A stretch of DNA of 56,345 nucleotides. Origin: Gnetum montanum (lineage: Eukaryota > Streptophyta > Gnetopsida > Gnetales > Gnetaceae). Shown piece after piece: positions 42,394-54,625 of this stretch (the stretch's first letter is position 1; every line of letters starts with the position of its first letter). Both the position numbers and the translations under genes were made by a program. Below the pieces are notes generated by a model. That model was not told where the DNA came from. It did not search any database and saw only the letters and a program-made list of their open reading frames with translations. Location of the stretch: positions 623,571 to 679,915 of the forward strand of contig MNCI01004505.1 in the NCBI GenBank assembly GCA_015680685.1, given 5' to 3'.

Positions 42394-45300
42394 CTATGAT
42401 GATAAGGTGGTAGCACTGGTTTGATGGAGTTCATGGAAAGGTTTTAATTGTTGCCTATTAACCAACTATGTTCTCATGGGATCCTCAGGTTTGTGTATGA
42501 GTAAGGCCCCAGATGTGAAGGTTTCGAAGACAATGTAGGGTCCCTCCCATAGTGTTTGAAACTTGGTATGTTGTGATACGTGTGTGGGGTTCTAGTAGAG
42601 TACCTTATCTTCACATCTAAATTTTACCTCCTGAATCCTAAAATCATGACGTTTTTTATTGTAAGCCTTGTGTATCTCATTTGATGACAGGGCCACTAAT
42701 CGATTCTCATCTAGCATACTTAAGTTTATAAGTCATTCACGTTGTGCTAGTGGTAGGACAAGGCCAAAGTCACTGGCTGTAGATAGTGTCCAGAGTTCTG
42801 CCTAGATTGGAAGTTTTGGTAGCTTCCCGTACACTAACTCATAAGGGGAGCAACCTATAGGAAGTTTCCAGGTGGAGCGATAGGCCCAAAGGGCATCATT
42901 AAGTTTGGTGCTTCAATCCCTCCTATATTTACTGATGGTTCGAGTGAGGATTTTGGTAATGTCCCTATTGGTGACTTCAGCTTTCCCATTGGCTTGGGGG
43001 TGATAAGGTGTTGTAAATTTGTGAGTAACCCCCAAGTGTTGCATGAGTTTACGAAAAGTGATGCCCATGAAATGTGTTCCATTGTCTGAGATAAGTACAC
43101 GTGGCACTCCAAACCTATTTACGATTTGCTATTGGATAAATTGTGCGATGGTGTTTGAGGAACAATCGATGATGGCCACTGCCTCTACCCACTTTGTGAA
43201 GTATTCAATAGCAACGATGATGTATGCCTTCCTGTTGGACATGGGTGTGATGGGACCCATAAAGTTGATGCCCCAAATGTCAAAGGGCTCCAGTGGATGG
43301 ATCCACTGTTGAGGTTCCTCCATTCGTGCAGACATCCCACCGTCTCTCTGACATCATTCACAGGAGTAGGCAAACCATTGTGCATCCCTAAAGAGTGTAG
43401 GCTAGTAATATCCTGCAAGCAGGATCTTAATGGTCGTATGTCATCCAGCATAGTGGTCCCCACAAGGACCCTCGTGAGCATCTTGGAGGACGTGCAGTGT
43501 ATCGTCATTATGGATGCACCATCGAACCAAGCCATCTACACACACCTTATAAATGTGGTAGTTGATTTCCATGAAGCACTTGGCCTTATGGAGAAACTGT
43601 TGTTTCTGCCAATGATCCCACTCCTTTGGCAATTCCTGGGTTGTAAGATAGGTGAGGATGTGGCTAAACCAAGGTGATTCTTTAGGCACCTGCAAAGAGG
43701 AGTTCATCTGGAAATTGGTTGGAGAGTGGCTCCTCCTCTTCGGTGTTATCCCATCATAACCAAGACAAGTGGTCAGCAACCACATTCTCATTTTCCTTTT
43801 GATCTACCATAGTAAGGTCAAATTCTTGAAGAATCACCAACCACCATATGATATGGGGGCTCATCATTGGTTTGTTCATCAGGAACTAAATGTCATTATG
43901 GTCGATATGCATAAACACACTTTGTACCTGAGCACATAGTGTTGAAATTTTTCCAACGCGAACACCACTGCCATTAACTCTTTTTTGGTGGTAGTGTAGT
44001 TAAGCTGAGCACCCACAATGCTGCGACTTGCATAGTGGATATAGTATGGGCATTTTTGGTCATCCCACTATGTAAGCACGGCTCCCAACGCATATTTGGA
44101 TGCATCTGTCATCACATGGAAGGGTCTAGACCAATCATGTGCCCATAGAATTGGAGTTTCTACAAGTTTTTGTTTAATTGTTTCGAATGCAGATTCACAT
44201 TCCATGGTCTAGATGAACAGAGCATCTTTCTTTGTGAGTTCCACCAACGGCTTGGTGATCTTTGAGAAATTTTCGATGAAACACCGATAGTAACCAGCGT
44301 GGCCAAGGAATCACCATACATATTTTACGGTGCTTGGTTGTCTAGTGATTCCTTGGATGACCCTAATTTTTTTAGGATCCACGCTAATCCCTGCTTGTAA
44401 AATATGGTGCCCCAAAACAGTGCCCTCTTGGACCATTAAGTAGCTCTTCTGCCAGTTGAACCGTAGATCAGTTTCCACACATCTTTTCAGAACTTACTCA
44501 AGGCGGTCCAAGGCTTGTTCAAATGTGGCTCCATAGGTAGAGAATTCATCCATGAAGACTTCTACTCCATTGCCAATTTGCTACAGGAAGATGCTAAGGA
44601 CAAGGCATTGGAAAGTGGCAGGCACATTACATAGGCCAAAGGACATCTTTTTGTATGCAAAAGTCCCCTAGGGACTTGTAAATGTTGTTTTGGCCTAGTC
44701 TTCTGGCACAACTTGGATTTGGTTATAGCCACTATAACCATCCAAAAAGCTATAATAATAATGCCCTGTAATGGTTTCCAACACCTAGTCCACAAATGGG
44801 AGAGGGAAGTGATCCTTGAAGGTAGCCATGTTGAGCAATCAGAAATCTATACAGACCCTCCATTTTCCACTCTTCTTTGACACAATAACAAGTGGGCCAA
44901 CCCATTCGCTATCGACAATAGAGTAGATAAACTCTGCTTTTAGCAACTGCTCGATTTCATCTTTGATGACCTGCTTCAATTTGGGGTTCAACCACCTTTG
45001 TGGTTGTTATCATGGCTTCATGGAGGGGTTAATATAAATCCAATGTTGGCAAACCCTAGGATCAACTCCTGTTAATTCAAGATATGACCATGCAAAAGCA
45101 GCATCTCATTTGTTCACCACCTGCAGCAACTTCTTGTTTTGTTCAAGAGCAAGGGTGGCATTGATAATCACCGGTTTCTCATTTTGCAAACATGCATATT
45201 CTAAGTGAGCCAGTAAGCATTTGAGTTCCAACGGCTCTTGTTCAAACTTTTCAGGGATTTGCAACTTTCCCCAATTATCAAAGGCATCAACAATGGACAC

Positions 45301-48300
45301 TTGTTGATGGACATTTTCCAAATCATCCATGCTCTCTACATAGGCATGTACAAGCCCCTCAGATGGCTCCATGCACAAAGTGCTACTAGTAGGATCAGAG
45401 GTTAGCCACTGGGTGCCTTCTTGATTTGTGGCTACTACATATCGGCATTGTTGAACCTGCAATTCCTAAGTACACTGACTACATGCTTGAATAGATGTCT
45501 ACTTAGTGGACCATAGCTGCTGCACACAGTTGCACCTAGAGTCACTGTACACGATGCATGGAACACGCTTCTTCTCAATCTTTCCAAAAGGATTTTCATT
45601 TGAAACTTCAAGGGAAAGATCTCAGAGTCCGAATCTTGCATCTACCATGCTTAGACAAGCTCTTTCCATTATGATTGGAAAGTTTCCCTTTCAATTCTTA
45701 ACACAAATGACAAGGAAGTTAGTAAGATAGGACCACCCACAAACGGTGGTCACAATGTCTTCTACCAATCCTAAGGGAACAGTAATGGATTGGTCTACCA
45801 ACTCAAGCCAAATGTTGCTCTTCTTTAACGGGGGTAAGTTCCAAGTCTTGTACATGTCATGTAAAATCAAGTTGGCTCCCTACCCCAAATCTAGAAGAGC
45901 TTTACATGGCTCATTTCTTGCCACTTGAAGATAGATGAGGGGGCTTCCTAGATCAGTCAATTTTTGAGGAAGATAACCTGCCTTTATCCAATCCATCACA
46001 ACGTGTGTGAGCATGACGGTTTGTACATTGGAGGATGTTTGGTTTGAAGGCCGCTCGAAGGATGCAACGGTGGAGGCGATTGGAGGTACAGAGGCACCAG
46101 CCATGGGTGTGTGTGAGGGTATGTTTGGGTTGTTAGGCCAGAAAACGGGGCATTTCCATGGCTTCATTTTCATCCCACTCAGCTGAGAAGTTGTTTGTAA
46201 GTTGAAAACCCTCGTAGCGTTACATTGCTGTGGCTATGGTGGTATTTTTCCCTGCATAGGTGGAGCAGGTGGTAGCTGAGTGGGATGTTGCTGAGTAGGG
46301 ACGACAGGAGAAGGTGATGGAGGATAGTAGAGATGTGAGTTCTCCCGCCTAGGTGATGGATATTGTGCTTGGAAGTATTTCAAGGGGTGGTAATGATTTT
46401 GAACGGTCGCGTGACTAGAAGAGTCCCGGGGGAAGACAAGTTGTTGAACATACTACCCATATGGATCTAGCTGCTGGTAAGGGTACTGCTACCTTGGAGG
46501 TGGCATCCCCCATGATTGTGGATGCTGCCATTGCTGAAAATATTCGTAAGGTTGTGGTGGCGCTCCACTTGGATAATATCCTTGCTACTAGTGGAACTGC
46601 CTAGGATTTTCTTGTGGGTAAGGCAACCTTCGGGGTGTTTGCCTCTTTGCCAAGCGAGGATTCAACGCATACACCCCAGACTCTTGTAGATGTGACACTA
46701 CAGAACAACATCCCTTAGGATGTTCATATTGGCATATGTCACATTCATCATCTCCTTCAGTATCAGAGTCTGCAACATGTTCTACTACAAGAACTTTGTC
46801 CTTACCCTTATGGTAGGCACATTCAGCTTCCTTCCTCCTACCCCGATCATGATCATTACTCTACTCTTTGGACTCCTTTACGATTTTCAGAACACTTTGA
46901 AATTTTTTGTTCAAAGAGTTCCACATATTGTCAACCTTTGCCGATATTTCAGAAGAAAATTTTTGTAGGGGCAAGGTTTTACGGTTCACCGCTGCATCCA
47001 GTGGTGATTTCTCCTCATCTTCACAAAATCAGACTTCCCTCTTTGTGATAGAGGGATTCCAATTATACTCCTCTGCACTCTCCTTCTTTCTAAGTTCCCC
47101 CTCTTCCTTAGCCACTTACTCAATTAAGCGCTGTAGTTGATGGGCCCTTAGCTTCGATAGTCATCCTTGGGCGTACATGCCAAGGGTCTTTCTGGTTTCA
47201 AAGCGGATCCCATCAATGATATGGCGAAGTTGTGCCTACTGAGAGTATCCATGACTAGGGCATCGATGTAATAATGAGTAGTATCTACTCATGGCTGCAT
47301 CCAAGAGTTCATGACCACCTTGCTTCCACCCTTGGATTTGGCATCTCAAGTTAGCCACTCTAGAGTAGGTTTGATACTTGTTGTTGAAGATTTTCAGCAT
47401 CGTACTCCATCTCCTAATTAATTCTAGCTCCAAAGACCGGTACTAGCTTTCTTCTTCTTCGATGAGTATGCGAGGGAATAGCTTAAGTTTCTACCAATCA
47501 TTATCGATGTTCTGCAAGGTGCAAGCATCATGAAACACTTGTAAGTGAGTCTATGGATTACAATTGTATCTCCCTTCAAATTTGGGGATGTTGTTCATAT
47601 CAATGCACTTGATCCAGCTATCTTTCAAGTGCCTATTGGGTATTTGAACTACCTTGATGATATTGAGCATACTTTAAGTAGCCAAAAATGGTTCATCCGA
47701 GTCATAGTCCTACTAAAGGCCATCATGTCTATGATGATTTCGACTGCCTCTTCTTTCATGATAGTGAGACTCGTGTGATTGGTCATGCCCTCCCTCACGT
47801 TGTTCCCTTCGGCCCTTGCAACTACCATCACCCCGATCCTTTCTACCATGGTTATGATCAAAATCAGAATTGGACGAAGGTAGAGTGAAGCAAGAGGATG
47901 GAGAAGAGGGAGAGGAATCATCACTACCCTAGTGGCAATATCCCCCTCTACTCTGATGATGGCCTCGATCTTCATGCCCATCTTTACTTGTGCCATGACC
48001 TCTCTTGTGTGACCCCCCATCCTCCTAGGGATCCCTATCACTTGGTTGCTTGTTTTGAATGATGGACTGAATGATCTAATGCCTTAGAGGAAGTTCGACT
48101 AAATGGGAGTCATGAAAGATAGGTTCCTCATCGTCCCGCAACCCTTGCAAGAATAAGGGTTTACTGAACTGTTTCCCCTTCATGTGTTCATACTGTTCTA
48201 CCTGCTGCTAGTCTTGTACATGTTGTGCCTCAATTGGATGATAGTCTTGATAGTTGTGGTCCTCCATGATGTACTCCACACCATAGTCCTAAATGCCTAG

Positions 48301-48507
48301 TCTGGCAAGATTGTGAAATAGCATTCCATGAGCCGATCAGTCAAGCAGTAATACAATGTTACCCTCCATATCCCACCAGTGCAAGTGCTCATCCTAATGT
48401 AGGATGAAGGTGACCTCGAGGACATATTCATCTGGATGTGTGTATATCACCCAACCTTCTTATGGCACCGGGGGGTTGGATCCATCTCGCCTGTGAGAAG
48501 AAGACAT
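42394..48507 (-). pseudogene. gag-pol: gag-pro-pol polyprotein pseudogene of element 5
   Basis: One frame runs from ATG 48507 to TAG 42394-42396, 2038 codons, with nonsense codons but no net frameshift. gag has an N-terminal part rich in Arg, Asp, Ser and His (about 130-300), the capsid domain (about 305-420) and a zinc knuckle CX2CX3HX4C at residues 589-601. Protease: L-L-D-L-G (Asp 873) followed by a stop. Reverse transcriptase: VCIDF, YYSFLDGYSGYNQI, FGLCNVPATFQ and the catalytic box FMDE (1318-1321), where the family has FMDD. RNase H: DASKYALGAVL (Asp 1468). Integrase: WGINFMGP, with Asn 1748 at the first catalytic Asp, then DNGTHF (Asp 1808) and Glu 1844, a D35E spacing. The integrase tail includes GPYIVFETF. 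There is no chromodomain. The changed RT and integrase residues and the many stops mean no activity. Confidence 0.88.
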
Positions 48508-48649
48508 TTTGGATGTTAGAATATCCACTGATTGGTGTACCTTACTTTTTACTTAGACTGCCTAGCATGCGTAGATGTTACTATCCTAGGTCTGTTCCAA
48601 CGATGTGAATGATAATTTTGCTAAGGTTAGATGACGCATGTAATACTAA

Positions 48650-48671
48650 CAGTCCCTGGCAATGGCACCAA
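48650..48671 (-). other. Primer binding site of element 5 (tRNA-Asp type)
   Basis: TTGGTGCCATTGCCAGGGAC on the minus strand follows the 5' LTR and matches the tRNA-Asp primer site with few changes. Confidence 0.75.
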
Positions 48672-49574
48672 TGATGAGCGGCGAGGTACCCCTATGTCCA
48701 ACCATCCGAATCATGGGCGTTCACACGTGACTAAATTGAATTCCGTAGACTGTAAGTGCTTGCATACACCAAACCCTAACCAACAAAACCTTGTGTTAGA
48801 ACGATTGTTATCTTCCCAACCTCACTTTTGGTGTTTTGATGTGATGGTTAAGTGAGATTGAGGTAAATGATTTTTATGGCTTTTCTCTTTATCTTCCTAA
48901 GTCTAGTTCTTGAAATGAAATGTAAGGAATGGAATATTACATAATCTATAATTATTCTAATCTATCTCCTAACTCTTCCTAGCATAAGCATTTGATCCCA
49001 TCTTCCGTGCACATCCTGAGCATCCCCTAACCACTACTGGGCTACCAAACATTAAGTGTCACTAGGTTGCCAAGTGTTTGGTTTACATTTGAGATGGTCG
49101 TACTTATGGTTTTCTACAGGATATAAAAGAGTGATGACAATTGAAGTGATAACAATAAAAGCTTAAGGAATTATTAAAACATAGAAATATTAAACTATTA
49201 AATGCTCAAATGACTAAGTCCAATTGCTACAAGAAATGCTTGAAAAGCTCATCTTTATTGCCAATCACACCAATGGGCTCAAGTACATTAATGCTCAAAT
49301 AAAGAGCCAGACATCTTTCTCACACCTACTGCAGGCACTTGGAAAATATTCTAACTCTCGCAAAAATAAACTACAAGAGCTTCACTATAGCTTCCAAAAA
49401 GATACCTAAGTGTGGCAGAAGCACACTTATTTATAGGCTAGAACAAACACTGTGTAAACAAGGCCACGTAAACGCATGGACAGATGCATTGACGGGGCCG
49501 CATCAATGCAGTCGTGTATATGGGGCCCCATATATGCGGTCCAGTCAATGCATCGACTACTCAGCACTTCATCA
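48672..49574 (-). repeat. 5' LTR of element 5
   Basis: 903 bp. It matches the 3' LTR closely except for about 27 extra bp in the palindromic U3 (49470-49560, with tatatggggccccatata). The TATA box (reverse of atttatagg) is at about 49429-49435. Confidence 0.9.
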
Positions 49575-49579
49575 CTTAT

Positions 49580-51520
49580 TTTGATCTTGTTTTTATCCTT
49601 ATTACTAGTCATGGCTTTTATTATGACTATAGAGTTAGAGAAATTTCAAAAGAAAATCCCTAATTGATATATCTTTGATTGCTATGGCATCTCATAGTTA
49701 TTATTTTCTTGTTTTTATACCATTGAATGGTTGGTTAGGAGGATTGGTTAAATTCATTGGTTTTTATTTCATTAATTTGGTTAAACTATTCTTATTTAGT
49801 CTTGTACCTACCCTTAATATTATCTTTTATTATTAGAAAATTTTGGCTCAATTTCACTTATCTACATGTAGGTCTCTCTCCCATGACTAAGGTGAGCAAT
49901 CTGGGATCAATAGGGTTCAAGAATCGTGGAAATTAGAGTTGTAGTGAGGAAGTTAGGTAGTTTGGAAATTTGGGCATCAAAGCATAGAAAAATTACATGA
50001 ACTCTCCTTGCATTGAAATGGCATAATGAAAAAAATTTCCATCTCCCTATAGGTATATATAAATTTTTATAGGACCAACATCATAGCTATGACATCATAA
50101 CTACAACATATTAGGGCCTGATACATCATTGCTAAAAACTTTAAATTGTTTATGGGAAAATTTGAGTCAATTAAATAGTTTGGAAGATGTAGATGATGTC
50201 TAAATGATTTGGAATCATAGATGATGCTTAGATTATGAAAATTTGGCATTCAAAGGTCATAAGGAAGGAATCTTATGCAACAAAGGTCAATTAGGTATAT
50301 ATGAAATGGACTGAGAATTGTCAAAAGTATGGTTATATATGAAGACTTAGGAAAGTAAAAATTAGCAGTTAAAGTTTCCTAGAGGCACAAGATATTAGTG
50401 TCTTCATATAACCACACTTACAAAGTGTTCATAGACACTCAAGGAGTTGAATGTAGAACATACTTGTCTTGCAAAACGTACATGTTAGTATCACTATAAT
50501 GGAAAAATAACACTATATTATACAAACCTATAGAATTTTGATTAAATATATTAGTGAGGTGGAATAAGATTAGAAATGGTTAGAAAAATTGGGACATGGG
50601 GTGTCTTACTATAGGAATAATGAATTCTTGTATGTGATGTATGGTTTAAGTGATCATTAGCCTTTCTATCCAAGATCCAAACCAAGTCCATACTACATAC
50701 CAGTGACATTTAATTTTATCATCCCAAAAAAAATAACCATAAGACTACCATTACTGCAAGAAGCATTATCACTTGGCAATGTAGTTCAATGAAGGAGTTT
50801 ATTAATAAGACACATTATTTTTTGAGACTTTTGAGAAGCCACCTACCTTCGAGCATGGGTAACAATTCTTTCCAGTGGAACCCCCATAAATTTTATTCTA
50901 TAAATTTATTTTATTTTTACTGTGTTGACCTTACCATAGGACTACCTTCAAGCATGGGTAACATGTCTTTCTAGTGACATAGTAAGGTAGCACTTATTAT
51001 ACTAATACTTCCATTTTTTGGTAGAACACAAGAAAATAATACAATCCTAACAACATGATAAAACTCATAGTAGTAGTTTTAGAGAATCCACAAATCTCCT
51101 TGATGTCACACCCTTTTCATTTCCACTTGGTTCTTCACTTTTCTATCTAGGCATAATGATCACAAGGTTATTTTAATTTTATTGTGAAAAGAATATCATT
51201 ATGACCATCATAAGAACCTTTTATTATTATAAATGGATGGTTGGATGATGTGGTCTCATTGTATATAAAATCAGTCCTTTCATGATTTGATATTTATAAG
51301 GTAATATTCATCTTATTGGGACTACATCTTACTTTATTCCTTTACACTTTATTGAAAAATTAACAAAAATATGTACAAGAAAAATGATGAAAAATCATAG
51401 AAAAATAAAAAGAATGGAAAAATGAAGAAAGAATTTTAAAGATATTAAACAATAAAAAAATGATTAAAATGAGAAAATAATGAAAGAAAAATATTTTCTC
51501 TAGTGCCTAAGTATCACATA
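49580..51520 (-). other. Spacer of element 6
   Basis: It is joined to 36246 once element 5 is removed. It holds a pre-ORF2 polypurine-like tract (49874-49891), a decayed internal promoter region with TATA-like tatatataaattt (about 50050-50066) followed upstream by gatgtcatagctatgatg-type remnants (to about 50140), and the conserved spacer blocks near 50400 and 50640-51110. No open frame is conserved. Confidence 0.55.
49874..49891 (-). other. Internal polypurine-tract-like sequence of element 6
   Basis: CTTAGTCATGGGAGAGAG on the minus strand, equivalent to 4539-4556 (element 1) and 25571-25588 (element 3). Confidence 0.5.
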
Positions 51521-51537
51521 GGACACCCCCATGACTC
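51521..51537 (-). other. Polypurine-like tract at the end of pol, element 6
   Basis: AGTCATGGGGGTGTCC on the minus strand at the place that corresponds to 42336-42354 in element 5. Confidence 0.45.
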
Positions 51538-51540
51538 TTA

Positions 51541-53619
51541 TTAAAAATAGTCAACTAGAAGATGGAGTGGTTAAGAATGGTTTGGTAAACTACGTAGAAT
51601 CCACAGAGGAGTCAGGATGTTCATGTCATGGTTTGACCTATTAAATATTGACTAGGATAATTCTGTGTGGGCTAATTCGATAGTAGATCTACATGATATC
51701 TAATGGGTATGTTGTGTGGACGATGTAGGATCCTTCCCATAAGGTTTGAAACTTAGCCTTCTATGGTACATGACTAGGATTATAATATAAGACTTTATTG
51801 CTTGGTTGGATCAATACTTGTTGTATTTGTGCATTATGCCTATGTTTGGAGTATTTCTGATGTATTTCATTGCTCATCAAAGCTACAAGTCTATTTTCCT
51901 CTAGAAGCTTAAGGTTCATGGGATGTTCTTTTTAAGCTAAGTTTAATTTTAGGTCAAGGTCACTAGTAATAGCTAAGGTTTATAACTCGACTTGGATTAG
52001 TAGTGTGGAAAGTTTTCCATTTACTAGCTCATAGGGAAAATATCCTATTGGAAGTTTTCATGTGGTTTTATATGCCGATAGAGCATCATTTAGCTTAGTA
52101 CTACAATCCTTCCTAAATCGACTAACTATTTTGGTTAATATTCTAATAATTTCTTAGTTAGTTACTTCTACTTAACCATTTGCTTGGGGGTGGTATGATG
52201 TGGCTAGTTTATGGTTCACCCAAAGTTGTTGCATTAGCTTTTTAAATGTAGCCCCTTTGAAATGTGTTTCATTATTGAATATGAGCATGTGTGGTAGTCC
52301 AAACCTATTCACGACATGTTGTTGAAAGAATTCAACAACTATTTTGGTTGTGCAATCTTTAACTGCAACTGCTTATGCCCATTTCATGTAATAATCAAAT
52401 GTCACTATAATATATGCATTCTCGTTAGACATCATTATGATGGGCTCCATAAAATCAATTCTCCAAATTTCAAATGGCTCTAATGGTGGATTCATTGTTG
52501 CAACCCTTTATTCTTGGTCATTATTCCCTTATCACATTGACATCTTTCACAAGACTAGATGAACTTATGTGTGTCCTGAAATATGATAGGCCAAGACTAG
52601 ATGAACTTATGTGTGTCCTAAAATATGATAGGCCAAAAGTAGCCTACCAATATCAACTTTAGTGTTATTCTTCACCCTATATAGTGACCACCACATGGTC
52701 CATGCACAACATGTAGAACTCTTTATTAGTTCTTCTTTGGAACACATCATTTAACTAATCCATCAGCATAGATCTTGTAAAAATTTCCATTGATTTTCAT
52801 ATATCATTTTACTCTATGGAGGAACTACTCTTTCTATTTCTTAATCCACTCAATAAGAATTTCTTGTGCAGTAAGATAAGTCATGTAGTTAGTAATCCAT
52901 GACTTGTCTATTAAGTTGACAATCATTGTTGTCTTTGTAAATAACTTTTAATAAGGAAACTAGTTAGATAATGGTTCATCTTGTTCTTATGGTTCCCATC
53001 TTCATCTAGATAAATGGTCTACTACAACATTTTCTATTTCTTTCTTATCAATCATCATGATGTCAAACTCCTATAATATCACAAGCCATCATATCATCCT
53101 TGGACTAACGACTAGTTTATTCATCAAAAATATTATGACACTATGATCCATGTGGACGTAAATAGAACACTCAAGTACATAATGTTTGAACTTCTTAAGT
53201 GCATACACCATGGCCATAAGCTCCTTTTCTATAGTGGTGTAATTGAGTTGTGCTCTGGTGATGCTTTAGCTAGCATAGTGTATGTAACATGGTCTTTTCT
53301 TGTCATCAAGCTAAGTCAATACTACACCCAGTGTGTAGTTTGAAGCATCTATCATAATTTCGAATGGCTTAGACTAATCTAGAGCTCAAAGGATTGGTGT
53401 TTCAATTAGCTTCTACTTTAATGTCTCAAATGCCTTCTCACACTATTCTATCCATTAGAGCGATTTACTATCTTTGAAAAATTTTTGATGAATCTTTTGT
53501 AGGACCCTATGTGACCAAGGAAGGATATGATATCCTTAACAACTTGTGGCCTTTGTATGATATTCTGAATCACTCTTATCTTATCTAGGTATATCTCTTT
53601 TTTCTTTGTGATACCTTAT
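51541..53619 (-). pseudogene. pol: pol remnant of element 6 (RNase H and integrase)
   Basis: Minus strand, cut at its 5' side by element 7. The RNase H part lies near 53090-53360 (ASNYTLGVVLT, RAQLNYTTIEKELMAMVYAL). The integrase core reads LIFNNETHFKG near 52240-52290, where the second catalytic Asp has become Asn, and HPQANG followed by a stop near 52180. The tail continues through ALSAYKTT, FPYELVNGKL, ENRLVALMSNEIHQKYSK and FQTLWEGSYIV. Many stops and some frameshifts. A 42-bp tandem duplication (52551-52592, 52593-52634) adds 14 codons. It ends just before a polypurine-like tract at 51521-51537, as in element 5. Confidence 0.8.
52551..52634. repeat. 42-bp tandem duplication in the pol of element 6
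   Basis: Two copies of a 42-bp unit starting aagactagatgaacttatgt differ at one position (cctgaa/cctaaa). The unit keeps the reading frame (14 codons). Confidence 0.85.
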
Positions 53620-54475
53620 TGATGAATCATTGGACAGGTTGCATCGATGAACATGTGTTGACATAGCCTCATCAACGTAGCCTATCAATGCATGGTTTAA
53701 TGCATCAATACAATGTCTAGTCTGGCCTATATAAATGTGCATACCCACCAAATTTTGGTAATGTTATGTCAGTAGCTTAGCCAAAATCATGCAATTTTGT
53801 TAGTCCATAGTTAGAATAATTTTTAAGTGCCCACAATACGACTTCAAGGACCTTGTTCAAGCATCATTGTACCTAGACACTTTGATGTGATGGTAATAAA
53901 GATGAGATTCTTAGAACTCCTTGTAGTAGTTAGTATAGATTAATGTTTATTTCCATGCATTTTATTATTTATGCACTTGATGTTCATGTCCTTAGTTAGT
54001 TAATGAGATTAATAACAAATACATAAGTATGACCACTTTGAACCTACCACTTAACACTTGGTAATTCCAGCAGTGGCTATTTTGTACACCCAACAATAGA
54101 CACTTGGTAACCCACTAGTGTTAGACTAAGTTTACAATGCGAACAGAATGTGGGCCTAAATACTTATGTTAGACTTGTTCGATTAAAGACATTAGATAGT
54201 TAAATAGTTAATTTCCAATTAATTACCTTTGTTTCATACTTAAATTAAATAAATACTATGTAAAATACAAATAGATATCATGTGCCTTGGCTTATACTTA
54301 ACCATACAACTGAGCTTACATAAGTAAAGCCAAGAAGACAATGATCATGTCTCTAAGTCACTTTTTTTAATCATCAATGCATTTAGGGGCTAAGTCGATA
54401 TAATTCAACTAAATCACTAGTGCAACACTTGTGTGATTCATATAGTCAGGTGTAGGGACTACTTGCCACTCATCA
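53620..54475 (+). repeat. 5' LTR of element 7
   Basis: 856 bp, TGATGAATC...CATCA. The decayed type B U3 (gcatcgatgaac, catcaacgtag, tatcaatgcatgg) is followed by TATA tatataaat at 53728-53736, and AATAAA is at 53895-53900. The paired CTTGGTAA motif is near 54056-54112. Confidence 0.85.
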
Positions 54476-54496
54476 TTGGCACTGTTGCTGGGGACT
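54476..54496 (+). other. Primer binding site of element 7 (tRNA-Asp type)
   Basis: TTGGCACTGTTGCTGGGGAC follows the LTR and is a near match to the tRNA-Asp primer site. Confidence 0.75.
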
Positions 54497-54625
54497 TAGT
54501 CTAGCTAAATGCGCTACATAAGAAAGACAGTGAAATCATCTAAAGACATTGTAATGAATAATTAACACTAAATCATTAAGAACACAACAATAACAAATGC
54601 ACATTATTTTTAAATAATCACTGAT

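Larger units (their letters stand above)
36247..49574 (-). mobile_element. Element 5: most complete pol-bearing LTR retrotransposon, type B LTRs
   Basis: 13.3 kb minus-strand element with LTRs 36247-37122 and 48672-49574, near-duplication CTTGT (36242-36246) / CTTAT (49575-49579), primer site, a single-frame gag-pro-RT-RNase H-integrase region, spacer, internal promoter-like block, ORF2 and polypurine tract. It is the reference copy against which the pol-less elements are read. Its LTRs agree well, so it is younger than its host, element 6. A 185-N gap lies in the spacer. Confidence 0.92.
32275..53619 (-). mobile_element. Element 6: pol-bearing LTR retrotransposon, split by element 5
   Basis: Minus-strand element whose 3' part (LTR 32275-33160, polypurine tract, ORF2 33389-36175) is separated by the inserted element 5 (36247-49574) from its middle (spacer 49580-51520, pol 51541-53619). 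Its RT, gag and 5' LTR were cut away by element 7 at 53620 and lie outside the window or are lost. The left flank is GATAG (32270-32274); the partner cannot be seen. It is more decayed than element 5, as expected for the older host. Confidence 0.8.
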
